Shown here one piece after another: positions 44,904 to 54,422 of a DNA stretch of 64,000 bases. The stretch is from JANYJZ01 sp964523395 (lineage in GTDB: Bacteria > Bacteroidota > Ignavibacteria > UBA10030 > SZUA-254): assembly GCA_964523395.1 (NCBI GenBank), contig CAZFXS010000004.1, positions 205,794 through 269,793 of the forward strand, given 5' to 3'. The translations under genes were made by a program, and so were the position numbers. Positions within the stretch are counted from its first letter, which is position 1. Each line of letters opens with the position of its first letter. Below the pieces are notes generated by a model, which did not search any database, had not been told where the DNA came from, and saw nothing but the letters and a program-made list of their open reading frames with translations.

Positions 44904-44940
44904 AGCCCCGTCCGAGCAACGATCGGACGGGGCTTTGTTT
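44904..44940 (+). terminator. Terminator of the rpmH-yidC operon
   Basis: AGCCCCGTCCGA (44904-44915) pairs exactly with TCGGACGGGGCT (44923-44934), followed by TTGTTTTTC. It lies 30 bases after the yidC stop. Confidence 0.95.
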
Positions 44941-44989
44941 TTCACATCGAACTTTTCTAAATTTACGCTTTACAATTCTTCTTCCAATC

Positions 44990-46393
44990 ATGTTATCATC
45001 CCTTGAAGACACCATTTCTGCGATAATTACGCCAATTGGTGAAGGTGGTATCGCAGTAATCCGTTTAAGTGGTAAGCAATCTCTTGAGGTAGCATCCCGC
45101 CATTTTCGTGGTCATGTGAAACTCATTGCTGTCGCATCCCATACCGCCCACGTTGGATACTTTTTGGATGAAAATGACGAGGTTATCGATGAAGTAGTTG
45201 TAACAGTTTTTAAGTCACCGCACTCTTATACCACCGAGGATTGTGTTGAAATAAGTTGTCATGGATCAATGTTTATAGCACGGAAGATTCTTAGCGTTTG
45301 TCTAAAGGCAGGAACGAGACATGCTGATCCCGGGGAGTTTACCAAACGAGCGTTTCTTCATGGAAGGATCGACCTAACCCAAGCAGAAGCTGTTGCCGCT
45401 TTAATTCATTCTCACTCAGAAGCTGCGCATAGATCATCGTTAAACCAGCTTCAAGGGATGCACACCAATATTTTCTCAAACATACACGATGAACTTGTTG
45501 ATGTTTGTAGTCTTCTGGAGCTGGATCTGGATTTCACAGAAGAAAATATAAGTATAATAGAAACAAATACTTGTATTAATAAAATTGAAGCAGCCAGAGG
45601 AAGTATTCTTGGATTAATTGAATCGTATGAGTTTGGAAGGGTAGTTCGGGATGGAGTTAAAGTAGTGTTGGCTGGAAGCCCAAATGTTGGTAAGTCTAGT
45701 ATTCTGAATGCACTTCTTAATCAAAACAGATCAATTGTTACCGATATTTCTGGAACAACCAGAGATACAATTGAAGAGCAAATTTCTTTTGAGGGAGTGC
45801 ATTTTCGACTAGTAGATTCAGCAGGTATCAGGGAGACATCTGATGAGATCGAATCAGAAGGAATCAAAAGATCATACGCAGAGATTAAGCAGGCTGACAT
45901 AGTTGCCTATGTCATAGATGTAAGTAGGGCTGAGATGAATGGCGAGACCACAAGAGTGGAATCTCTTCTTAGCCAATTGAATATTAATAAGTCATCTCTA
46001 TTAATTATTTATAATAAAATAGACCTTCTTTTGTCATCCGCAAAATTCAATACACCATCTGAACTTAGAAGCTTTCCATCAGTCATAATTTCTGCTAAGC
46101 TTGGGAATGGCCTTTTTGACCTCAAAAAAGCAATATATGAGATGTCAATAATCAGGCAGAAAATGCGAAAATTTGAAGAAGTGACGGTTACATCATCCAG
46201 GCATCTCGATAGTTTACTCTCAGCCAAGGATAGTATCGAACGTGCTTTAACATCAATTCATGATGGTGTTAGCAACGAGTTTATTGTTCTCGACCTTAGA
46301 AAGGCCATTCACGCATTTGATCAGATTACTGGGAAAGTGACAAGCGAAGACATATTAAATAAGATATTTTCTGGATTTTGTATTGGTAAGTAA
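44990..46393 (+). CDS. mnmE: tRNA modification GTPase MnmE
   Basis: A 467-residue GTPase that, with MnmG, modifies wobble uridine 34 of certain tRNAs. It begins with the tetrahydrofolate-binding domain (IGEGGIAVIRLSG); the GTPase domain (about 222-385) has G1 GSPNVGKSS, the switch GTTRDTIEE, G3 DSAGI and G4 NKID. The C-terminal FSGFCIGK contains the catalytic Cys in the CxGK motif. It is directly followed by a parS site and then mnmG; the two enzymes work as a complex. Confidence 0.98.
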   Translation: MLSSLEDTISAIITPIGEGGIAVIRLSGKQSLEVASRHFRGHVKLIAVASHTAHVGYFLDENDEVIDEVVVTVFKSPHSYTTEDCVEISCHGSMFIARKILSVCLKAGTRHADPGEFTKRAFLHGRIDLTQAEAVAALIHSHSEAAHRSSLNQLQGMHTNIFSNIHDELVDVCSLLELDLDFTEENISIIETNTCINKIEAARGSILGLIESYEFGRVVRDGVKVVLAGSPNVGKSSILNALLNQNRSIVTDISGTTRDTIEEQISFEGVHFRLVDSAGIRETSDEIESEGIKRSYAEIKQADIVAYVIDVSRAEMNGETTRVESLLSQLNINKSSLLIIYNKIDLLLSSAKFNTPSELRSFPSVIISAKLGNGLFDLKKAIYEMSIIRQKMRKFEEVTVTSSRHLDSLLSAKDSIERALTSIHDGVSNEFIVLDLRKAIHAFDQITGKVTSEDILNKIFSGFCIGK

Positions 46394-46394
46394 C

Positions 46395-46410
46395 TGTTTC
46401 ACGTGAAACT
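46395..46410. other. parS site (ParB-binding centromere), mnmE-mnmG junction
   Basis: TGTTTCACGTGAAACT matches the 16-base parS consensus TGTTTCACGTGAAACA at 15 of 16 positions and is a perfect 14-base palindrome. It fills the whole gap between the mnmE stop and the mnmG start codon. Its place near the origin fits chromosomal parS sites used by ParABS. Confidence 0.9.
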
Positions 46411-48321
46411 ATGAGTAAATCGGAATACGAAATAGTGGTTGTTGGTGCTGGGCATGCTGGCATTGAGGCATCTCTTTCTGCCGCCAGAATGGGCTGTAGG
46501 ACCCTCCTTGTTACAATGTCTGCGTCCGCAATAGGCAGGATGTCTTGCAATCCAGCAATAGGCGGTACAGCAAAAGGTCACCTTGTCCGCGAAATTGATG
46601 CCCTGGGCGGTGAGATGGGCAAAATTGCTGATAAAACAGGCATTCACTTTAGGATGCTAAGCAAATCAAAGGGTCCGGCAGTATGGTCTCCGAGGTGCCA
46701 GAATGATCGTGAGCTTTATTCTTTGGAGGCTAAAAATATCATTTTAAGCCAACCCAATTTAACAGTTATTGAAGACTCCGTTTCATTTATACAAGTAATT
46801 GAAAATAAGTTACTTGGAAAAAATGAGGTTGAATCAATAAAAATGGTATCAGGTAGGTCCGTTTCATGTGAAACATTAGTTTTGTGCGCCGGTACTTTTC
46901 TCCGTGGACTACTACATACCGGATTGAGTAATAGACCGGGCGGAAGATATGATGAGAAGCCCGCAAATGATATTACGGAAATACTTGAAAATATTGGATT
47001 TAGAAACGGGAGATTAAAAACAGGGACCCCTCCAAGAATCGACATTAACAGCATAGATTTTTCCGGGGTTGAAGAACAATTCTCGGACGAAATGCCTGTC
47101 CCGTTCTCCTTTAGCCATGAGCTGATACAAAACAAGATGATTCCAATGTATCTGACTCACACCAACCAAAAGACGCATGATATTCTTCAGGAGGGATTTG
47201 ATGAGTCGCCGATGTTTACAGGAAGAATAAAAGCGATAGGTCCTCGCTATTGCCCATCCATTGAAGATAAGATTGTAAGATTCGCAGAGAAGCAAAGCCA
47301 TCAGATTTTTTTGGAACCAGAGGGGTATAATACCCCAATAGTGTATGTCAATGGTTTCTCCACGAGTCTTCCCGAGCATATCCAGGAAAAAGGGCTTCGT
47401 TCAATTAAAGGTCTGGAAAACGTGAAAATGCTTCGTCCGGGATATGCCGTGGAATATGATTACTTCCCGCCAGATCAGCTTAAGCCCACCATGGAGACAA
47501 AACTGATTGACGGTCTTTTCTTCGCCGGGCAAATTTGCGGAACATCCGGGTATGAAGAAGCTGCCGCACAGGGTCTCATTGCCGGCATTAATGCCGCGCT
47601 AAAGGTGAAAAAAGAAAAACCCCTTATTTTAGACCGATCTGAGGCATATATTGGAGTACTCATAGACGACCTGATAAATAAGAGCACCGAAGAGCCGTAT
47701 CGGATGTTTACGTCCAGAGCAGAATATCGCCTGCTTCTGCGCCAAGATAACGCGGATCTTAGACTTATGAAACATGGTCACCGCCTCGGGTTGGTATCCG
47801 ATGAAATGCACAAGCGATTGTTATTGAAGGAAGAGCTAATCCGTGATGGTATAAAATTTCTTAAAGAAATTTCGATCTCTCCTGACGTTATTAATCCATA
47901 TCTTCAGTCAAGGAGAACCTCGGGTATTAACCAGAAAGAAAAACTAGTTGAACTTATCAAAAGACCGGAGGTGAATCTTTTTGATGTGATAAAATATGAT
48001 TCGGTTCGCTCTGAATCTTTTGTGAAGAAACTATCAAATGTCACGAGTGAGAAACTGCAGAGAGAAATAATTGAGCAAGTAGAGATTAACGTGAAGTATG
48101 AAGGTTACATTGCACGCCAAGAAGAAGATATAGAAGACTTTAAGAAATTTGAATCGATGACCATTCCGGAGAATTTTGATTTTAAAAGTGTAGTTTCGTT
48201 ATCGACTGAAGGTAAAGAAAAACTATCACGCATTCGTCCGCGGTCAATCGGACAGGCTTCTAGAATCAGCGGTGTTGTTTCTTCGGATGTTTCCGTTCTC
48301 ATGGTCCACCTGAGGCGGTGA
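46411..48321 (+). CDS. mnmG: tRNA uridine-5-carboxymethylaminomethyl modification enzyme MnmG
   Basis: A 636-residue FAD enzyme, partner of MnmE. Motifs: dinucleotide fold VVVGAGHAGIEASLSAARMG at residues 9-28; NPAIGGTAKGHLVREIDALGG; KGPAVWSPRCQ. The C-terminal tRNA-binding region is complete (RTSGINQKEKLVEL, EDIEDFKKF). The start codon follows the parS site directly and has no separate Shine-Dalgarno region. A second parS-like site lies inside its coding sequence at 46860. Confidence 0.98.
   Translation: MSKSEYEIVVVGAGHAGIEASLSAARMGCRTLLVTMSASAIGRMSCNPAIGGTAKGHLVREIDALGGEMGKIADKTGIHFRMLSKSKGPAVWSPRCQNDRELYSLEAKNIILSQPNLTVIEDSVSFIQVIENKLLGKNEVESIKMVSGRSVSCETLVLCAGTFLRGLLHTGLSNRPGGRYDEKPANDITEILENIGFRNGRLKTGTPPRIDINSIDFSGVEEQFSDEMPVPFSFSHELIQNKMIPMYLTHTNQKTHDILQEGFDESPMFTGRIKAIGPRYCPSIEDKIVRFAEKQSHQIFLEPEGYNTPIVYVNGFSTSLPEHIQEKGLRSIKGLENVKMLRPGYAVEYDYFPPDQLKPTMETKLIDGLFFAGQICGTSGYEEAAAQGLIAGINAALKVKKEKPLILDRSEAYIGVLIDDLINKSTEEPYRMFTSRAEYRLLLRQDNADLRLMKHGHRLGLVSDEMHKRLLLKEELIRDGIKFLKEISISPDVINPYLQSRRTSGINQKEKLVELIKRPEVNLFDVIKYDSVRSESFVKKLSNVTSEKLQREIIEQVEINVKYEGYIARQEEDIEDFKKFESMTIPENFDFKSVVSLSTEGKEKLSRIRPRSIGQASRISGVVSSDVSVLMVHLRR
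46860..46875. other. Second parS-like site, inside mnmG
   Basis: CGTTTCATGTGAAACA matches the parS consensus at 14 of 16 positions; the arms GTTTCA/TGAAAC are intact. It lies 465 bases from the first site and is within coding sequence, where it encodes ordinary MnmG residues, so its match could partly reflect chance. Confidence 0.7.
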
Positions 48322-48360
48322 CCTTAATAAGCACAATAAATACAAGAATTTACAGTGGAT

Positions 48361-49080
48361 ATGAATAATAAGCTGTGGTTGCGCGGAATTTGCAAAAAAA
48401 ACAACCTGCATATTACCGAAGATCAACTGCTGCAACTGGAAGAATTTGTTATACGATTATCAGAGTGGAATAGAAAAATAAATCTTATTTCACGCACAGA
48501 CATTGAGAACATCTGGAGCAAACATATCCTCGGCTCGATTTCTTTTCTTTTTACTTTTTCTATTAACTCGCCGTCTACGATTGTCGATGTGGGAACAGGG
48601 GGCGGATTCCCCGGCATTCCGCTTGCCATTCTTCTTTCAAAGTCAAAGTTGACACTCGTCGATTCCATCAAAAAGAAAATTATGGTTGTCGAAGATATGA
48701 TCACACAACTCAACATTTCTAATGTACAAGCTGTCAATGGACGAGCAGAAGAAATTTGTATGAAAGAAGGATTCAAAAAATCATACGATTATATTATTGC
48801 CCGGGCGGTAGCACCGACAACAGACATGATTCACTGGTGCGCACCTTTTCTGCGACAGGAAAAACATGATGCCGACCATCCTAACACTTCTTCAAAAAAT
48901 GTTCAGTATATTCCACCGGGCCATATGATTCTGCTTAAGGGAGGAAATTTAGGACAAGAGATCGAACAAGCGAAAATCAAAACAAAACCAAAATTTATTC
49001 AAGACTACCCGATTACCGTTAATGGTGTTGATCCGGCGGACACATCAGATAAAAAAGTGATCGTTATTCAACCATTATAA
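48361..49080 (+). CDS. rsmG: 16S rRNA (guanine-527-N7) methyltransferase RsmG
   Basis: A 239-residue SAM-dependent methyltransferase. Characteristic motifs: LSEWNRKINLISR, the SAM loop VDVGTGGGFPGIPLAI, VDSIKKKIMV and ARAVAP. A short loop insertion (about 170-185, KHDADHPNTSSKN) is unusual but sits in a variable region. The start at 48361 (ATG) is preferred; a GTG two codons earlier is possible. The gene follows mnmG, as usual near the origin, but parA and parB do not follow it. Confidence 0.95.
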   Translation: MNNKLWLRGICKKNNLHITEDQLLQLEEFVIRLSEWNRKINLISRTDIENIWSKHILGSISFLFTFSINSPSTIVDVGTGGGFPGIPLAILLSKSKLTLVDSIKKKIMVVEDMITQLNISNVQAVNGRAEEICMKEGFKKSYDYIIARAVAPTTDMIHWCAPFLRQEKHDADHPNTSSKNVQYIPPGHMILLKGGNLGQEIEQAKIKTKPKFIQDYPITVNGVDPADTSDKKVIVIQPL

Positions 49081-49082
49081 AG

Positions 49083-50036
49083 ATGGCAAAGACAAACAAT
49101 ATATTTGATCAAATTAAATCGCTGTCGACCGAACAACGAAATCGACGAAGCTTATCAATCGATCTCGAAAATGTTAGCGGGGTCCTTTCTATTATTAACA
49201 AAGAAGATGAAGCCGTTGCTGGGGCTGTAAAGAAAGAGTTGCCCAGGGTAGGGAAAGCCGTTGAAATAATTGTGAAATCCTTAAAGTCCGGCGGCCGGCT
49301 GATTTATGCAGGAGCGGGGACAAGCGGGCGATTGGGAATTCTGGATGCTACGGAATGCCCGCCAACATTTGGCACAAACCCCGCCATGATTCAAGGAATC
49401 ATCGCAGGGGGGAAGAGAGCTGTTTTCCGTTCGCAGGAAGGCGCGGAAGATAAAAAGTCCGACGGAGCGAAAGACATAAGAGCAAAAAAAATTTCCGGGA
49501 CCGATGTTGTCTGCGGTATCGCTGCTAGCATGAGAACGCCTTATGTAATCGGTGCGCTTCAGGAAGCGAAAAGGCGCGGGGCGAAAACCCTGTTTGTCAC
49601 CACAAATCCGCGTACAATGCTGATGAAGCCGATGTTCACTCAGTTGCGTAAAGCTATCGATGTTGCAATTTGCGTTGAAGTCGGACCCGAAGTAATCATG
49701 GGATCCACGAGAATGAAATCCGGAACAGCACAGAAGATGGTTCTCAATATGCTGACCACCGCATCGATGATCCGGCTTGGAAAAGTATATGAGAATATGA
49801 TGGTCGATCTTCAAATGACCAGCCTCAAATTAGTCGAGCGGGCGAAACGGGTAATTATGATTGCCACAGGTGTTGATTATTCTGCAGCTTCTTCTGCGTT
49901 AGTAAAAGCAGATTACCATGTGAAAACGGCAATCGTTATGATGAAGCTAGGAGTTTCGAAAAAAACAGCACAGATGAAATTAAAAAAAGCGAACGGCTTT
50001 GTGCGCCGCGCACTTATGAAAGGAAATCAAAAATAA
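49083..50036 (+). CDS. murQ: N-acetylmuramic acid 6-phosphate etherase
   Basis: A 317-residue SIS-domain etherase that cleaves the lactyl ether of MurNAc-6-phosphate during peptidoglycan recycling. YAGAGTSGRLGILDATECPPTFG is the family signature; the SIS domain continues to IMGSTRMKSGTAQK. The C-terminal helical region is present. Two bases separate it from rsmG and three from the DUF2461 gene, so all are likely one transcript. No anmK or PTS sugar transporter gene is adjacent. Confidence 0.95.
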   Translation: MAKTNNIFDQIKSLSTEQRNRRSLSIDLENVSGVLSIINKEDEAVAGAVKKELPRVGKAVEIIVKSLKSGGRLIYAGAGTSGRLGILDATECPPTFGTNPAMIQGIIAGGKRAVFRSQEGAEDKKSDGAKDIRAKKISGTDVVCGIAASMRTPYVIGALQEAKRRGAKTLFVTTNPRTMLMKPMFTQLRKAIDVAICVEVGPEVIMGSTRMKSGTAQKMVLNMLTTASMIRLGKVYENMMVDLQMTSLKLVERAKRVIMIATGVDYSAASSALVKADYHVKTAIVMMKLGVSKKTAQMKLKKANGFVRRALMKGNQK

Positions 50037-50039
50037 TTT

Positions 50040-50753
50040 ATGGCAGTAAAACGCGCACCGGCAATGCCTGATATTGAAATGTTTCCTCCGTTCGACGGAT
50101 TTCCAAAAGAATGTATTCAGTTCCTGAAACAACTTAAGAAAAATAACAACCGCGAGTGGTTTGCGAAACATAAACCGGAGTTTGAAGACTTTGTGAAACT
50201 GCCGATGCAGTCGTTTATCGGCTCGATAAAGATGCCGCTTGCGAAGGTTGCGCCCGAGATTGACGCCGACCCGAAGCGGTCAATGTTCCGGATTTACCGT
50301 GACACCCGATTCAGTAAAAACAAGTTGCCGTACAAAACCCATGTCGCGGCGGTATTTCATAGGAAAGGGCATTGGGAAGAAAGCGCTGGTTTCTATGTTC
50401 ATGTTGAACCGGGAACGATTTATGCCGGCGGAGGTATTTACATGCCGAACGGTGACCAGCTTAAAAAAATCCGCTCAGCAATTGCTAACAACGCTGATGA
50501 ATTCCGATCCATCGTTGAAGGCAAGTCTTTCATCAAAACATTTAAGAAACTTGAAGGTGAAAAACTCCAGCGCGCACCGCTCGGATACCCAATTGATCAT
50601 CCGATGATAGAATGGCTGAAGCACAAAAGCATTTTTACAGGAGTAGAGTGGGAAGAAAGCCGTTGTTATTCGGCAAAGTTTATCGATGATGTTGTTGAGA
50701 TATACAAACAGCTTTATCCCCTCGTGAGATTTTTAAATAACGCCCTGCAGTAA
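50040..50753 (+). CDS. DUF2461 family protein
   Basis: A 237-residue protein with the DUF2461 signature: FPKECIQFLKQLKKNNNREWFAKHKPEF, RIYRDTRFSKNKLPYKTH and YVHVEPGTIYAGGGIYMP. The family is common in bacteria and has no established function. Length is normal. It follows murQ by three bases and is the last gene of the mnmE-mnmG-rsmG-murQ run; the M1 peptidase gene begins 50 bases later. Confidence 0.9.
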   Translation: MAVKRAPAMPDIEMFPPFDGFPKECIQFLKQLKKNNNREWFAKHKPEFEDFVKLPMQSFIGSIKMPLAKVAPEIDADPKRSMFRIYRDTRFSKNKLPYKTHVAAVFHRKGHWEESAGFYVHVEPGTIYAGGGIYMPNGDQLKKIRSAIANNADEFRSIVEGKSFIKTFKKLEGEKLQRAPLGYPIDHPMIEWLKHKSIFTGVEWEESRCYSAKFIDDVVEIYKQLYPLVRFLNNALQ

Positions 50754-50803
50754 CCAACCGCCGGTCTGTGAGTAATCTAAGACGACATCTCCAAAGGTGA
50801 TTT

Positions 50804-52504
50804 ATGTCTTTGTTGAAAAAAATATTTTTACTGTTAGTCTCTTTCCTGCCTCACTGCACTCTTGCACAACGACAAACTGAATCAAAGCCTCTAACATTTT
50901 CTCATGCCGATTCATTGAGGGGTACGCTCTCTCCGGAACGAACATGTTACGATGTAAAATTTTATCATCTTGCCGTGAAAGTAGATCCTGAAAAAGAATT
51001 TATCTCCGGTTCAAACAAGATAGATTTTATTGTTGATTCAGCGTTTAGCAGGATGCAAATCGATCTCTTCAGAAACATGGAAATCGAAAAAATATTTTTT
51101 GACAACTCAACAGAAGTTCCGTTTGAGCGGGATTCAAACGCGACATTTATTTCGCTCCCGCAAGTATTGGAGAAAAACTCCGCTCATAGTATTACTGTGT
51201 TCTACTCCGGAAAACCGATTTCGGCGAAGGATCCTCCGTGGGCGGGGGGATTTACATGGCGAAAGGATTCAACGGGAAATCCATGGGTAGTTGTTACCTG
51301 CCAGGGAACCGGAGCAAGCCTCTGGTGGCCAAACAAAGATCATCAGTCGGATGAGCCCGATAGTATGCTTATCAGCGTTACTGTCCCGCCGGGGCTGCAG
51401 GATATTTCCAACGGACGGCTTCGCGAGGAAACAACAATGCCTGACGGATGGAAGCGTTTTGTTTGGTTCATAAGTTACCCGATTAATAATTATAACGTCA
51501 CGCTTAACATTGGTAAATACGCGCACTTTTCAGATCAGTATACGAGCGGCGATAATAAGCTGACGCTCGATTATTATGTGCTTCCGGAAAATCTTGAAAA
51601 AGCAAAGAAGCAGTTCATGCAGGTGAAACCGATGCTGAAGTCGTTTGAGAAATACTTCGGTCCCTATCCATTTGTCCGCGACGGATATAAACTAATAGAG
51701 TGTCCACACAACGGGATGGAGCACCAAAGTGCCGTTGCGTACGGAAACCGTTACCTCGGTGGATATGTGGGAAGATCCTCTTCTGAAGTTGGATTGAATT
51801 TTGATTTCATTATCGTGCATGAGAGCGCACATGAGTGGTGGGGTAACAGCGTTACCTCTAAAGACATAGCCGATATGTGGATTCACGAAAGTTTTGGCGC
51901 GTATGCTGAGGCGTTGTACGTGGAAGACCGGTTCGGCCGCGAAGCATCCCTGCGGTATATCAACCGCAAGAAACAAAATGTCGGCAACAGGGTGCCTATC
52001 ATCGGCATTTACAATGTGCACAAACAGGGCTCGGGCGACATGTACGATAAAGGACAGCTGGTGCTTAACACACTTCGCAGCGTTATTGATAATGACAAGC
52101 TCTGGTTCTCGATCTTGCGCGGCATCCAGGAAACATACAGGTATAGCACGATTACGACAGATAGTATCATTCAGTTTGTGAACATAACAACGGGAAAAGA
52201 TTTTGGTTATTTCTTTGAACAATATTTGAAAAACTCTAAAATCCCCGTGCTGGAAGTTGTAACACGGAAGAAGGGCAATAAGGTGACGGTACGATACAGA
52301 TGGAGTGCCGATGTTCCCGAGTTTAAGATGCCCGTAAAAGTAACAACATCAGAAAATAAACTTGAGTGGATTACACCGACAACAAAATGGCAAACGATGG
52401 AAGTCGGTCTCAACAAGCCGGAGAATTTTAAAGTTGCCGAGGATTTGTTTTATGTTGATCTGAAGCTGAATGCCGGATATGTTGACGAACGACTGAAGGA
52501 GTAA
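50804..52504 (+). CDS. Exported M1 family metallopeptidase
   Basis: A 566-residue gluzincin with a signal peptide (ending TLAQ). The zinc site is canonical: HESAH at 339-343 with Glu344, followed after 18 residues by the third ligand Glu362 in HESFGAYAE. The exopeptidase motif is HNGMEH (GxMEN-like, with His at the last position). The N-terminal beta-domain (about 35-225) precedes the thermolysin-like domain, and a short C-terminal beta-domain follows (RYRWSADVPEFKMPVKV). The helical C-terminal half of long aminopeptidases is missing, which is normal for this bacterial subgroup. It probably acts in the periplasm on peptides. Confidence 0.93.
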   Translation: MSLLKKIFLLLVSFLPHCTLAQRQTESKPLTFSHADSLRGTLSPERTCYDVKFYHLAVKVDPEKEFISGSNKIDFIVDSAFSRMQIDLFRNMEIEKIFFDNSTEVPFERDSNATFISLPQVLEKNSAHSITVFYSGKPISAKDPPWAGGFTWRKDSTGNPWVVVTCQGTGASLWWPNKDHQSDEPDSMLISVTVPPGLQDISNGRLREETTMPDGWKRFVWFISYPINNYNVTLNIGKYAHFSDQYTSGDNKLTLDYYVLPENLEKAKKQFMQVKPMLKSFEKYFGPYPFVRDGYKLIECPHNGMEHQSAVAYGNRYLGGYVGRSSSEVGLNFDFIIVHESAHEWWGNSVTSKDIADMWIHESFGAYAEALYVEDRFGREASLRYINRKKQNVGNRVPIIGIYNVHKQGSGDMYDKGQLVLNTLRSVIDNDKLWFSILRGIQETYRYSTITTDSIIQFVNITTGKDFGYFFEQYLKNSKIPVLEVVTRKKGNKVTVRYRWSADVPEFKMPVKVTTSENKLEWITPTTKWQTMEVGLNKPENFKVAEDLFYVDLKLNAGYVDERLKE

Positions 52505-52548
52505 TCAACGCGGAATGCGTCAAATATTTATTGCTGGATAGTTTTTAC

Positions 52549-54324
52549 TTAATCTTTAGTAGCAACACTATCAGCAAGCCGCCGTGCGTTTTGCAGCATC
52601 ATCTCCGCCCGCGGGAAACTATTGTTTATCTCCAGCACTTTGCGGAACCGGTCTGCCGCTTCAGCATATTTTTTTTGCGAAAACAATATTGCACCCAAAG
52701 CATATTGTGATACCGCGTCCAAAGAATCTATCCGTACCGCTTCCCTGAATTGTAAAAAAGCTTCATCCACCTTTCCCTGACTGCTCAGTGACCAACCGTA
52801 ACTGTAATGTAACCCGCGGTAGGTTGAATCAAATTTAAGTGCCTCACCATAGTGATAATCAGCATTTTCAAAATCCTTTTTCCTGGTGTACAAAATGCCG
52901 AGGTTATGGTGGGCCTCCACATAATCCGGCTTGATGCGAACTGCTTCCCGCCATAACGATGCGGCTCTTGTATCGTTGCCCTGCTGAGCGAGAATTATAG
53001 CCAGATTGTTGTTCGCGAGCCAGTTGTTTTGTGTTACCTGAAGTGTGCGATCGAAAAGCGATTTCGAATCCTTCCAGTAGTTTAGCTGAGTGTTTGTACT
53101 AAACGCCATCACAGCCAGGATAACACACCCAACACCAAACAATATTTGTTTTCTCATGGTGGACCGAAGCGCAGAAATTTCCGAAATACCCCACGCAGCC
53201 ATTATCGAAAGCCCGATAAGGGGAATGTACATATACCGGTATGCAATAAAATGCCACCCCACCTGCACAATGCCAATAACCGGGAGTAGTGTTCCGAGAA
53301 ACCAAAACCACCCCACAAACAAATACGGTTTTATCTGACGAACCTTAATAACGATAAACGATATTCCAATAAGAAGAATTGCGGCGCCGGCAATTTGCCA
53401 CACCGGCATCATTGTTCCGGGGTGAGGGTAAAAGATAACGATATCATCCGGCCAAATCGATTTCACAACATAATAACCATAGGCGGCGACCGCGTTTACT
53501 ATCCTGGCGAAGAACGGCAATGTTTCTTCAGACCATCTCATCGAACCACCTTGCCTCTGAACGATAAACGTAATAATGCTCGATATAACAACGAGTGTGA
53601 TCAACGGTAATTTCTCAACAATCAGACGTGAAATCGGTATTCCGCTAATTTTTCCGGGTGACTTTTCTTTTGAGCTGTTGTCATTAGCAATTTTATTGAT
53701 GTTCAATCTTTTCAGGGGCCAGAAATCGAGCAGGAGCAATACGAATGGAATGGTAACAAGCATAGGTTTTGCCATCAATCCCAACGCGAGAGACACAATG
53801 ACCGGGATGAATCGTTTGAATTCCGGTTTCTTCGAGTACCAAACGTATACCAACATAGTTGTTATCCAGAAGAATGCGCTCAGGACATCTTTTCGCTCGG
53901 CAATCCATGCAACAGATTCAATATGTGTTGGATGTAACGCGAATACTCCTGCTACGAAAGCGCTCTTCCATTGTGTGCCGGTCATGTAACTACAAACCAG
54001 AAACAGTAAAACAGTGTTCAGAATGTGGAGGAAAAGATTAACAGTGTGATAGTAGCCGGCATTCAAACCGGCAATGGTATAATCCAACATGAGCGATAGC
54101 CATGTCAACGGATGCCAGTTGGATGCAGATCCAGTTGTGAACGCCCATCGGATATTTTCTGTGGTCAACCCCTTCTGTACATGTTGATTGTTGGTAACAT
54201 ACACATCATCATCATAATTATAGAAACCGAATTCCTGCACATTGGAATAGGTGATGAAGGTAATGACAATCAGTGAAAAAACGATTGCGACAGATTGTTT
54301 GTTAAACAATGAGCCAGACTTCAT
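52549..54324 (-). CDS. TMTC-like polytopic membrane protein with C-terminal TPRs
   Basis: A 591-residue membrane protein of the TMTC/PMT-like glycosyltransferase type. The N-terminal FYNYDDDVYVTNN carries the two or three adjacent Asp of GT-C transferases. About ten membrane segments follow, with AGVFALHPTHIESVAWIAERKD, a conserved family loop, near residue 130. Four TPRs fill residues 430-590 (ARLWREAVRIKPDYVEAHHN and similar). Members of this family in eukaryotes are O-mannosyltransferases; activity here is inference. It is flanked by convergent and unrelated genes and appears to be transcribed alone. Confidence 0.88.
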   Translation of the reverse strand: MKSGSLFNKQSVAIVFSLIVITFITYSNVQEFGFYNYDDDVYVTNNQHVQKGLTTENIRWAFTTGSASNWHPLTWLSLMLDYTIAGLNAGYYHTVNLFLHILNTVLLFLVCSYMTGTQWKSAFVAGVFALHPTHIESVAWIAERKDVLSAFFWITTMLVYVWYSKKPEFKRFIPVIVSLALGLMAKPMLVTIPFVLLLLDFWPLKRLNINKIANDNSSKEKSPGKISGIPISRLIVEKLPLITLVVISSIITFIVQRQGGSMRWSEETLPFFARIVNAVAAYGYYVVKSIWPDDIVIFYPHPGTMMPVWQIAGAAILLIGISFIVIKVRQIKPYLFVGWFWFLGTLLPVIGIVQVGWHFIAYRYMYIPLIGLSIMAAWGISEISALRSTMRKQILFGVGCVILAVMAFSTNTQLNYWKDSKSLFDRTLQVTQNNWLANNNLAIILAQQGNDTRAASLWREAVRIKPDYVEAHHNLGILYTRKKDFENADYHYGEALKFDSTYRGLHYSYGWSLSSQGKVDEAFLQFREAVRIDSLDAVSQYALGAILFSQKKYAEAADRFRKVLEINNSFPRAEMMLQNARRLADSVATKD

Positions 54325-54422
54325 GAGCCGAAAACAGGTGGCGATTATTATAGCATCAGAAATTAATTGCAGGAAAGATAATTAAAAAGCAGGCAAATTG
54401 CAGATGAGATACATGCAGACAG

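Noticed and set aside
49081..50800. parA and parB after rsmG
   Set aside because: The genes here are murQ and a DUF2461 gene, without Walker-type ParA or ParB motifs.
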